Source: Diadema setosum
Taxonomy: Eukaryota; Echinodermata; Echinoidea; Diadematoida; Diadematidae
Assembly: GCA_033980235.1 (NCBI GenBank)
Contig: CM067067.1
Span: 16,858,739-16,922,738 of the forward strand
Direction of reading: 5' to 3'
DNA length: 64,000 bases
Position numbers and translations under genes: made by a program. The notes beneath the pieces are model-generated. The model did no database searches, was not told the origin of the DNA, and was given only the letters and a program-made list of their open reading frames with translations. Below are positions 37,990 through 48,929 of the stretch, piece after piece. The stretch's first letter is position 1; the number at the start of each line of letters is the position of its first letter.

Positions 37990-39343
37990 ATAGTTTTTCA
38001 TACACTTATTCATCTGTATAGCGTATCACATCATGTTTTGATGTAACCGGTAACATTACTTTAATGTGAGCTCATCTCATATTTTTGTAGACACAACCCA
38101 ATTACTTTACCCGCGAGGGACAGTTTTCCCAAAACTGTAGTTCGGCGAAATCGGATTTAACTGTTGAATGGCATTGATTATAGAGTCATTAATTCACCTT
38201 CAGCGGCTATTATCTTCATGTTTTGTACTTTTCACTGGGGTCGTGGAAAGACCACGTCCTCACGAATGTCAGTGATCGGTGGCGTTGTCGTCTTCAGTTA
38301 GGGTCTTCCTGGCCTCGGTCAACACTATGTTCATGAATCGATAGAAGTTTCAAAAGAGCCTGCACGAGTTTTGCATTTCTGAATGTGAAAGCTGAAAATT
38401 ATGCATGGGAGTCCTTAGTAGAGCTTATGATGATGGTCTCCTGTATTTCTGTTAAATCCAGAGTTGCTTAGTTAAAATGTCTTTTGAACGACAGATACAC
38501 GAGATCCTATGTTTGCATAAATATGTATGCATAAAATAATGTCTGTTTGTTTTCCATTTTGCATCGTGTCAGAAAAACAAATGTTATATATTTGAATTAA
38601 TCATTTATCTGTTTAAAGTGTCAGATTCAAATTATGCTGTGCTCAATTAGTTTGTGTTTTGTGTGTTTCATTTATGTATGAAAAAGAAATTCAGAAATCA
38701 AATCAAATAGAAATAAAAAAAACAAAAAAATTCACCCAATAAAAACCCACAAAAATAACAACGACGAAAAAAAAAAGGAAAAACAAAATGTCCAGCCATC
38801 ATTACCTATGCTGACAGGTTCACTAGCAGCTCACATTAACTAAAACAGTTTTTATCTATCACCGATGATTTCATTATGACTTTTCACGTTTCTGCACATT
38901 GTGTCGGTCAAGTTCTGATATGTTTCTGGTAGAGTTCCAAGTTCCAGGGCGTCTATAAAGGGAATTTGGATTCGCCATTAGATCTGTACACAAGCCTCAC
39001 TGGATTTCCCTTTATGACAAGAAGTGTGCATAGTCCACTCCAGTTTATTTATTAATCAATTGTATCATTGAAATAAAGTAAGGGGTGGAATTACTATTCT
39101 TGTACCATCTTTAGTGCAAACACTCCTAAAAAAGTTTCAAGTTTTATTAAACCAATTCATTAAACATTTGACATTTTACAAAAGGATACAGCATTAAGAA
39201 TAATGAATGGTTTGGGACCCCAAAAGAAGCAGAGGTTGTAAAAAAGGGGTCCCGGATAAACATATAAAACAAAACATACTAAAGTTTAAGCATATTAATA
39301 AGAAGTATAATAGTAACTTATTTACATAGGACAGATGCAACAC

Positions 39344-39355
39344 AAGCACACATAC

Positions 39356-39388
<33 letters not shown>

Positions 39389-39404
39389 TTCACACACACA
39401 AACA
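39344..39404. repeat. (CA)n microsatellite
   Basis: A CA run with a few interruptions. Confidence 0.93.
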
Positions 39405-39557
39405 CGTGTCACAAAAACGCTCATGCACATACTTGTAGTTCACATGAAATTGCAGAAAGATACTTTCTATTTTACTATAATTTTAATTCAGCTTCCCTGA
39501 TCAATTCTTGTTTACTGCAGGCATCGTCTCTTCTACTGTGTTGATCGATAGCACTGT

Positions 39558-39940
39558 TTAAAGGGATAGTCCTAGGCCCTTTAGTTTTGTTGTTTTTTTT
39601 TTGAGATGTGGCTTCACCTTTCCAACCTTTTTATGAAATAATGAGAAACCTCTCAAAGAATATGAAAGAGCATACAATTAAGATAGACATTTAAAGTTTA
39701 TTTGAAGAAAATTAGTTTTGAAATGTCTGAAATATCAAAAAACAAACAAACAAACAAACAAAGACCTCTTGATAATAATACTTTCTGTTTTGATATCTCA
39801 GCCATTTCAAAATTGATGTTTATCAAACTTTGAATCCCTCTTAGAATTCTATTCTCTTTGATACTTCATAAGAAGTTTCTAATTATCTTGAATTATCTTT
39901 TAAAAGTTCAAATTTGCATCCCCGATCTCAACCAGTCATT
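39558..39940. mobile_element. Foldback MITE, family copy 3 (complete)
   Basis: The left arm (AATGAGAAACCTCTCAAAGA, AAAGTTTATTTGAAGAAAAT) and right arm (GATATCTCAGCCATTTC, TCAAACTTTGAATCCCTCTT) are inverted copies of each other and match the element at 28125. A (CAAA)n run occupies the loop. Confidence 0.7.
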
Positions 39941-40520
39941 GAAAAAAAAAAACACACCCAACAACAACAAAACAAAGAATGTGAAAATTCATCCGGAACT
40001 CTCTTTATCTCTGTCCGATCTTGTTATGATGAGTTTGTGGCTACCGGGAACTTGGAGTGGCATGTCATCTTAACTGGTTAATTGGTGCTGGATACATTCT
40101 AACTTGATTTTGAATAATTGAAATTTAATGTTGCATGCGCGCATATGATATGAATATGCAGATCGGGGGAGTGTTTCTGCTTGCCTCCTGTTCGTTAGTC
40201 GCTGGAGCTAAAGAAGACAATAATGAGATATCAACTTTTAAATCTGTATGGCTTATCTTTTCTTTTCGAAAGAAACACCCCTCGTTGGCATTGCTTGTAT
40301 TGCCGCTCCGGAACAGTTCGAGCCAGTGTGTATTGTTTGTTCGTGTTTGGTGTTTGGAGTTATTTTACTATTATTAAATGCTTTTGGGTGAGCTAAGGAT
40401 AGCTGTACTACTTAACCTCTAAAAAGATTAGGTAATGAGGATAAGTTATTCGCACTGTTTTGTTCTGTTTCTTTTGTTTTGTGTTTTTGATGGGTTGCAC
40501 TTTTTAACTTTTCTGTAAGA

Positions 40521-40521
<1 letters not shown>

Positions 40522-40569
<48 letters not shown>

Positions 40570-40582
40570 CATGTATATATAT
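40522..40582. repeat. (TA)n microsatellite at the left edge of the inverted-repeat pair
   Basis: A TA run broken by TGTA and ACATG. It ends about 30 bp before the left 415-bp repeat. Confidence 0.9.
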
Positions 40583-42054
40583 TTTTCCCCCTGGTATCCA
40601 GTTTTTGCTATATAGTCCAGTCAAAATACGACAAAAAGTGGGTTAACCCACAACTAATTGCAACAGAAACGATTCCACTGGCATATGAACCGGAGGAGCT
40701 ATTAAAATAACATATTAAAAGTTCCCTAAAATTTGAGTGGTGGATCAGTGTCTAATTTGCATAAATTCAAAATGGCCGCCATACAACCTATTTATGCCTA
40801 TATCTCGGGATATATAACCCACAGAAAGTATATTCCGGTGTCTAAACCTGTGTTTTATAGGTCAAGGAATACAGATATGTTATCTTTATCAACTTTCAAG
40901 CATCCCTTTATATAGTTTTTGCATATATTTGCATATACTTACATACAAAATGGCCGCCATATTGCCTGTACAAGCAGGTATCTTAGTAATGTATACACTC
41001 AGGAATAAGTCGCTATATATCTGGACATAAAACCCGCAGAAAATAGATTCTTGTGTCTAAACCTTTGTTTTTTATGTCAAGTAATACAATTATCATATAA
41101 GCAGTAAATTTCAAGCTTCCCTTTATACATTTTCTGCATATATTTGCATTTAATTAAATGCAAAAAAGCCGCCACAATGCCTCTACAGGCTTATATCTCC
41201 ATTTGTAAAAGGTACCCAGTGTTGGTGTCTGTGGTCTTAATTTTACTGCTGAGAATCACTGATGTAGAATACCTTCCACTCAGGAATAATAACCTATATT
41301 TCACTAAAAATTTGCGTATATTCATACATAAATCTATTCAAATTAAGAGTAGCTTATATCCATAAGCTACTGTACAAAAGTTTCATTAGTTTGGACATTA
41401 GATGACGATCTTGTCATATCAGGGTACCATGTCACTCAATCACTTTCTGAATAAAAGATCAATGGGTCCAGCCCTCATCCGAGCATCTCAAGTTCTCCTT
41501 CCTTGCATGTTTACAGACTATTACTTGGGAGAAAGGAAATTGGAAGACGTTGGGAAACTGAAGGGCCATATCTGGAAGCCTTTAGGGACCTCCAGGGCCC
41601 AGGGAGGCATGATGTCCATATATGCATGACACTAGCGATAAATGCACTTACAGTACTAAGTTTGTTGTAAATTTGACCATGTGTTTTCAAAAGGAGGATG
41701 AAAAATCAAAAGTGGCCTCCAATAATTTGGTCCCAGCCCAAAGGTGGCCGCACCTAGATCAGATTTGAGGTGCCTTTGGGCATTCTGTGCCCGGGGGATG
41801 CTTCCCATTTTATATACCAATATTCTACCAGCCAAGTTTGGTAACAAATTGAACAGTTTTTTTTTTTTTTTTTTGGAAGATGAAAGAGTGAAAATTGGTA
41901 CCTATTTGGCACTAGCCCCAAGGAGGTCACCCCTGCATCTGCCATGATAATCTTGAAAGTATACTAATACACTCACTGATGTATTTACTCGATGCTCTTC
42001 TGGTTTTATAAAAGCAGCAACTCTAGATACAGATGGGGACATTAGTGCCCACAC

Positions 42055-42058
<4 letters not shown>

Positions 42059-42143
<85 letters not shown>
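42059..42143. repeat. (A)n then (TA)n tract
   Basis: About 32 A residues are followed by TA dinucleotides directly abutting the foldback element at 42151. Confidence 0.95.
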
Positions 42144-42150
<7 letters not shown>

Positions 42151-42151
<1 letters not shown>

Positions 42152-42340
42152 GACGAAGTAGACTGGTGATGCATTTCAGTCCAACAGTGCTAGTTATTCA
42201 GACCAAATTTTCGACGAATATATTTGTCTTCCTGAAGGTCGACAATGGCAATTCTGAAGAAAGGCGAATGTATTCGTCGAAAATTTGGTGTGACTAAATA
42301 GCACTGCTGGACTGAAATGCATTACCACCCTACTTCGTCA
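42151..42340. mobile_element. Foldback element with arms of about 75 bp, beside a poly-A/(TA)n tract
   Basis: TGACGAAGTAGACTGGTGAT with TGCATTTCAGTCCAACAGTG at the left mirrors the right end, which finishes TACTTCGTCA. ATTTTCGACGAATA and its inverse flank the loop. It abuts a long A-run and (TA)n tract (42059-42143). Confidence 0.75.
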
Positions 42341-42476
42341 TATTTTCTGTACTGGTACACTAATATATATAATGTGTAAAATTTTGAAAAGAAGGAAGAT
42401 AAAACAGCGAAACTATGCAGTCTCCAAGATATTCATGATTGTACTTTTTACCCAGCTCTGTTATAACTGGTTCTAC

Positions 42477-42490
42477 TTGTGTGTGTGTGT

Positions 42491-42543
<53 letters not shown>
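42477..42543. repeat. (GT)n microsatellite
   Basis: A GT run with one TA interruption. Confidence 0.95.
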
Positions 42544-42546
<3 letters not shown>

Positions 42547-44408
42547 GTTTTTTTATGATAAATTCCTTAATTTGGGGGTTCTGGGACCTTTTGGACATGG
42601 CGTCTATTTGAACAACTTGATAGTCTGTCATCCTTGGGATGCTACTTGCCTAGTTTGTTGAAGATCTGTCATTACATGGGGTCTTAAAAGAGAATCTGAA
42701 AATGTTTTTTGAAAATGCATGCATGACTGTCGACGGACGCCAGAAGATAAATGATGGCTATTTGCAATACATTAGCTTGAACTTTTTTTGCTGTCTTGAA
42801 CCTTTGGCTAAGATGAATTTAAAATCTAATGAATCAAAGTCATTGGATTTCAAGAAAACTTTCTTCCATTTCAAATACATAATTTTCATTTTCTGTTTTG
42901 CGATAATACAGATGCTTAAGGTATGTAATGTGATCTCTGAAAATATAGATCAATGATAAAAGTGTAAAACATGAAAACTCGCTTACACTCAAAGTGTTCT
43001 ATACCACAAACTCTGGACTAGGATAGTGTGAAATTGCAATCGATTAATGTAAAGCAAACAGGATCCCGGCTTCATTTCATACTGACGAAAAGAAGAGTGG
43101 TAAGTCTCACATTTGTTGTAAACTGTGTTGATGTCTTTCAAGAATGTTATTCATTCCTATTCACCAATTAGAACAGCATCATCTGACTCCTCACATATTT
43201 TAGAAATAAAACATTACAAGTGTCTGATCTATAATGGCCCGCATCTACCACTGATATGGGTTGTGTGCAGTCAAATCTGTTTGCCCCGCAACTATACACT
43301 ACCAGTTTGCTAACAGCCTGATGTAACAGATACGACACGAAAAATGGTAAAAGTAACATTTATCAGAATTTATAAGCGTTTTATGAGCTTGAAGCCAATG
43401 AGAAGGATGCTGTTGGTATTGATCGACTGATGAATCCAGAGTACTAGGAATAGAAATGTTAAGGCATTTCCTTTTTCTTATCTTTCTTTTTTTTTTGTAT
43501 CTGGCTTTTTTTCTGTAAGTCATTGGGTGAAACCACGCAAAAGTATGACAAAATCCACTTCCATACAAATTATCACGGTCATATGTTGCTCATTGATAAA
43601 CATGCCTTTGCCAAAAGTTTTGCAACAAAAGACACAAGTATCGACTAAACATGGCTGCAAATCATCGCAGGTAAGGAAAAATATGTTTGAAAAAAAAATC
43701 TGCTGAATGATTTAAGACCAATTTTGGTGTACCGTAAGCACACTTTGAAAGCTATATGAGATAATATGACAAGAACATGATCTTAATGTCCAAACTCATA
43801 AAGCTTTTGTAGAGAAGCTTATGGATAATCATGATCTTGATGACTTTCCCCTCCCCCCCCCCCTTTGGCCTAAAAAAAAGTATTGCAACATAGACAGATG
43901 GACAGATGTCCAGATATATAGCGACTTAATTCTGAGTGTATACTACATTAATGATATACGAAGATACGGGCTTGCACAGGCAATATGGCGGCCATTTTGT
44001 ATGTAATTATATGCAAATTTATGCAAAAACTATATAAAGGGATGCTTGAAAGTTGATAAAGATAACATATTTGTATTCCTTGACCTAAAGAACATAGATT
44101 TAGACACCGGAATTTACTTTCTGTGGGTTGTATATCCCGAGATATAGGCATAAATACGTTGTATGGCGGCCATTTTGAATTTATGCAAATTAGACACTGA
44201 TCCACCACTCGAATTTTAGGGAACTTTTAATATGTTATTTTAATAGCTCTTCCGGGTCAAATGCAAGTGGAATCGTTTCTGTTGCAATTAGTTGTGGGTC
44301 ATTTCATATTTTGACTGGACTAATATGTGTGGTAATGTATATGCTATCATGTAATGCTTGGTTTTGTTGTTAATTTGGCTTGACTGATTTGTTAGCTGTT
44401 ATGCTGTT

Positions 44409-44410
44409 CG

Positions 44411-44453
<43 letters not shown>

Positions 44454-44520
44454 AATACTGTCTTCACGACCTCTCTGAAAAACAGCCTCACCTGGCTGTT
44501 TTTCGGAGATTTTTTTAAGA

Positions 44521-44587
<67 letters not shown>

Positions 44588-44600
44588 ATATATATATATA
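44409..44600. repeat. (GTT)n tract and (TA)n tract beside the right inverted repeat
   Basis: GTT units at 44409-44452 and TA units at 44523-44600. Between them is a 37-bp hairpin (44473-44509) with arms CTGAAAAACAGCC and GGCTGTTTTTCGG. Confidence 0.9.
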
Positions 44601-44879
44601 AAGTACTAACAAATCAATTATTCAGTACAAAATCACCCCAAAAATATTCTTATGTCAGAATCAAGTGCAACAAAATCACAAGTTGAAGACAGTTTTCACC
44701 CCTCGATCCCTGCCATTCGTAGGTCCCATATAGCCCAGGCTATATTAATTGGAAGGATCAAGAGCAGCCGAGGATACAATCCTGATCGATGAACAGGCTC
44801 TGACCTAATAGCATCGTTCCGGAAAAGTAAAAGTAAGTGAAAGTAAGTAACAGACGTAGACAATTCCAAAAGGAATTTG

Positions 44880-44917
44880 GCGCAACCAGGGAGGTGAGAA
44901 AACCTCCCTGGCGCAAC
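44880..44917. mobile_element. Ultra-short palindromic insertion (24 bp) with 7-bp direct repeats, CAGGGAGG family
   Basis: The palindrome at 44887-44910 has arms CAGGGAGGT and ACCTCCCTG around GAGAAA. It is flanked by GCGCAAC at 44880-44886 and 44911-44917. Confidence 0.75.
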
Positions 44918-45336
44918 ATAGCAAAAAACCTGAGAGTTGCCGTTACCGTGTTCGGTGTGCCGAGGCTGAAAAGAGGAAATTGCATGCCCGGTCTCTTTGC
45001 ATTTTATCATCCCTCCATCTGCTATAGACACACGATAGTGTTTATTTTGTTCTTGTTCTCGTTTTTCCCTTCCTGGGGTGGGGTGAGGGATGGAAAGGTG
45101 GCCTGTGGAAGGAAATAATGGTAACAAGATTAGAACATCCCCATGGCTCATAAATGGTCCACGTTCTGTCGGGTGTGTGTAGGCGGTGGTATCCGGGGAG
45201 AAACTCAATTTACATGAAATGACAAGAAATCGTTTTCTAAGAACTTTATAATCAACCGTGAAGTGGAATGCCAACATTTTTTGTGTTGATTTTGAAGACT
45301 AGAGTGAAATCAGACAAATATGATGATTGTTGGGGT

Positions 45337-45510
45337 TTTACTTTGTTTTTGGATATCTAAGAAATTCAAGACCGATTTTCATCGAATAAACATTTCCTCT
45401 TAGAATTGTATCTAATGTTTCATACACTGTAAGTGGGTTCTAATTATCTAGCACAAAGTTAAAACCTGAATCCCCATCTCAACCAAAACTTTTCCATCTC
45501 TTTAAAGATT
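45337..45510. mobile_element. Foldback MITE, family copy 4 (right arm only)
   Basis: GGATATCTAAGAAATTCAAG, ACCGATTTTCATCGAATAAAC, CTCTTAGAATTGTATC and CCCCATCTCAACCAAAACTT follow the order of the right arm of the family. Confidence 0.6.
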
Positions 45511-47212
45511 AACTTATTGCGTACGACTTCGTAGGAATAAAATAGCAAGAGACAACGGGGAAACCATTGGCCAGTCGCAGTTCACCATCCAATGCAACGT
45601 CTAACAAAGCGTTGAATAGCAAATTGTTGGTTGCGAGCGCAAGAAAAACAACGACAGCAGCAACTTACGAATAAGATGTTTACACATACACTGTACTAGG
45701 GAAAAAAATTCAAAACTGAAACGAAATGCGCCACATTCGTTAAAACAAAAGTGAATTGAAGTGTTCACGTACACGTATTTTGAGTTAAAAACCTGTCGCG
45801 TTAGAAAACATGGGTGGTCCGATTAAATCGAGTCGACTTCAGTAGTGTTCAGTCGAGATTTTTCGGCTGATCGGCTGTGTGTGTACTCACGTTGAGATCA
45901 GTGATAATGCTATACACATTGGTTACGGGGATTCTCGAATATATCCGAGTCGCGCCAGTCTTCCCACTCCATCCACACGCTGCACCGGGTCTTTCACCCG
46001 CAGCAATCGGGAGGAGTGAGGGGGCGTGGGGCGAAAGAGTAAGTAGCTCCATCTCCCGGGAGTATCAGTAACCGAGGACTCTTATACCAGATGTCAGACA
46101 CCGATATATCAAAGCCCAGGAAGATACAGCCATGAATATTCACCGACTTGCCCCGGTGATGAGCTATCAATTCATTCTTCTGTTCTTGTGCTTCTTTCAA
46201 TTTAATGTCTGTAGATCAATTTTGATTGGCTTACGTCAGTTGTCTGCAATTTGGGGAAAGGTTCAAGCAAGACTAGTGCAGCCTTTGTGAAAATTTCTTC
46301 TCTTTTTTTCAAGATACGCGTACGTAGTATCAATTCGAACACACTGTCAGTGGTCTCTATGTTGAAGTTGATATCTTAATAAATCTATGAATGAGATTTA
46401 AAAAAACAAACAAACAAACAAAACCCTGACTGACATGAGAAGTTTGATGATTCAGTATCCAAGCCTGTACACAATCTATCAATAGTGAGATCATCAACCC
46501 CACATACACATGTACGTCCGGTCCTCCCTCTCAAGTCCATTATCCTGATAAAGTACTGATATTGGAGCTACACAAATAAAGCGTAATGTAACTGTTTATA
46601 CATATAGGCCATATACCAGAATGATACAAGAATTGATACACTTCTACTCCTAGTTCTCGATGCGTGCATAGATCCTTCTCTGTTGTAGGTCTACCCTCTC
46701 TAAACCGTGTCTCTCACATCAGGACACCAACACATAACAGATGCCAATAATACTACATGTATACAACTATTTGTCCGGGGATACAAGTGAAAAGATGGTG
46801 CTATAGGGTTGTTGTGGTCTGCGATAGGATAAACTAGGAACATCGTCTGATCTATCGATGGTATATAGTCACATCGATGCTGATAGTACACAGGATATAT
46901 CAGAGTGACCCCCTTTCCTAACTATTATCCGACATTGCCAGGTACTCATGCACACGCCCGATTCCCAAATGGAACATTGACGGTTCCATCATATTTGCTC
47001 CGGCCACAATTGCTCCTATGAAATATCTGCACGCTAAGCCAAACACAAATTCTATCCTCAAACATAGCCCTAACCCTTATCCCAATCTTCCAATCAAACT
47101 GCACCTAAAATGAAGTCCTTGGAGAAAAATAAGACCGGAGCAATTATTGTCGCAGGGGCAAATATCGTGTCACCTGTGGGTTAAGCATCTTGTGTTCAAA
47201 GGAAAACTCGAG

Positions 47213-47499
47213 AGGGCAGGATGTTTCACAAAGAATTTATGCTTCGGTATGTTGTGTGTGCCTTGACTATCGTTCTAACTTCTTATGAAAAAGAAATTTT
47301 GAAACTTTTTTTTTTTTATGCTGCCGTTAATATACAGTAAGTTTCAAAGTTTTTTTTTTTTGTCTGTAACTATCAACATTTTGAAATGGATGCTGATCTG
47401 AAGAACTGATTAAACTGAACAGGGATACCAGTGGCATACCATAATCTTGGCATGCCATAATCTTAAGTCGACTTAGCTTCTTTGTGAAACACCTCCCTG
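47213..47499. mobile_element. Candidate 290-bp MITE with CAGGGAGGTG-like terminal inverted repeats
   Basis: The right end reads CTTTGTGAAACACCTCCCTG. The left end (GGGCAGGATGTTTCACAAAG) is its imperfect inverse. The interior has no coding capacity. The right terminus is the same as the arms of the tiny CAGGGAGG palindromes. No target-site duplication was seen. Confidence 0.5.
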
Positions 47500-47521
47500 G
47501 AACCATGGTCCATGCTGGAAC
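47497..47521. mobile_element. Minimal palindromic insertion (11 bp) with 7-bp direct repeats, CATGG family
   Basis: CATGGTCCATG at 47504-47514 is flanked by CTGGAAC at 47497-47503 and 47515-47521. It equals the two ends of the larger CATGGACC...GGTCCATG elements with the middle removed. Confidence 0.65.
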
Positions 47522-47528
47522 TTCTTTT

Positions 47529-47568
47529 GAAAAATCATGGACCTATACTTGTAGGTCCATGGAAAAAT
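47529..47568. mobile_element. Ultra-short palindromic insertion (26 bp) with 7-bp direct repeats, CATGG family
   Basis: The palindrome at 47536-47561 has arms CATGGACCTA and TAGGTCCATG around TACTTG. It is flanked by GAAAAAT at 47529-47535 and 47562-47568. Confidence 0.75.
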
Positions 47569-48929
47569 CCAGTGCCTTGTCCACTCTGCATGGCGTTGTT
47601 GGCTTTCAGCTCTCGGCTCTTCAAGCCCTTATAAACATTAAGATATTCCTTAATCATATACTTGTAGATAGTGAAACTATTCTTTCTGTAAGCGACCACG
47701 TTGGATTTCATGGATTAGAATCGTACAGGGCATCTTGATCAAAGATTAGAGCGAAAAAAAAAAAACAAGAAGAAGAAAAGAGCAACCTTTCTCAATGTTT
47801 CTCACTAGACGTACTGTCCCCGATTGTTTTATCGTGTCATTAGCTTCTTATTTTTGAGGACACTGCTCTCTGTAGAGGATTCAATCACTCATCTGATCCC
47901 ATCATGATGCCAGTGTTTCATTACCTTTATGTCTGCATCCATCTCCTGATGATCGGACGATACGGGGAGCAGCACCCGGGGGATCGTCCAACCGGTAACC
48001 GCGGGAATGATGGCTAGTATGTGTGCGATTGTCACGTGAATTCCCTCGGGACTTCCCCCCCCCCCCCTCCTCCCAACAATACTCTGCGTCGAGACGTCAG
48101 CATCCACATTACAATGGTGTGGTTAGGTAAGAGGAGATTCCCTACAGATGTCATGGAATGCGGAAAAGAAGTTCCACGGAGAGAAGACCTGTCAGTTCTG
48201 ACACATTACATGTAATTGGGGCAAAATGCGCTCAGCATGCTGACGATAGGGGCAAGAAATCTACCCTCCCCCCTTCACGCAAACACACACACACATAACG
48301 ATACAAAGCGACGAGAAAAATCTGTCTCAACTATCAGCTACACTGTATTACAATGTACCTATTTGAAGGCTCTAATCCTGCTAATTTTTCCCAGCATATG
48401 CTTGATTTATGATTTATATCAACCGGCTTGCATTCTTGCCCAACATTGTGCTATTTTTTCTTTCTCTCCCTCACCATTTCACTTCCTCCCGCCGCATCTG
48501 ATATCCTCTTCTTGCTTCTCCTTCTCCCTTTTTTTCTATCTGCCCGTCTTTTTTCCCTTCCTCTTCTTTCCTTGCAGACATACAAAGCTGATAAAAGTAT
48601 TCATGTACCTGACAGTAACACTTCACATCTTACATTTCACAATCCCACCATAAAAAGAAGATAACACATCATAGCTGTCATTTCCATGGCAACAGCCAGA
48701 CATTAAAAAAAAAAAAAGTTGTGAGTGTATATGTCTGTCACAGTAACAATTATCATTACAAGTAATTTTCGTAACCCCTACATAAAAATGGGCCGAAAGA
48801 CAGTTCAGACAAGCCTTCTACAAGCATACATTTGTATGAACTCTCTTCCACCAGGCACACGACACACAAGTAATCAATGCATTACTCTGGAAATATTATT
48901 TTGTAACAAGTACATGACTTATCATCTCT

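Larger units (their letters stand above)
40612..44330. mobile_element. Pair of about 415-bp inverted repeats enclosing 2.9 kb (composite element or two opposed copies)
   Basis: The block 40612-41030 reappears inverted at 43912-44330. The outer ends read AGTCCAGTCAAAATA and TATTTTGACTGGACT. Shared landmarks include AACAGAAACGATTCCACT, AAATTCAAAATGGCCGCCAT and CTTTCAAGCATCCCTTTATA. A partial extra unit continues to about 41205. The interior has no transposase-like ORF. Confidence 0.75.

Noticed and set aside
41348..41371. Hairpin AGTAGCTTAT...ATAAGCTACT
   Set aside because: No flanking direct repeat; lies in repeat sequence beside the inverted-repeat pair.
44473..44509. Hairpin with CTGAAAAACAGCC arms
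   Set aside because: Arms imperfect and no 7-bp direct repeat outside them.
44696..45277. Minus-strand ORF of 193 codons
   Set aside because: It spans a tiny palindromic insertion and repeat sequence, has no recognisable domain, and its composition does not look coding.
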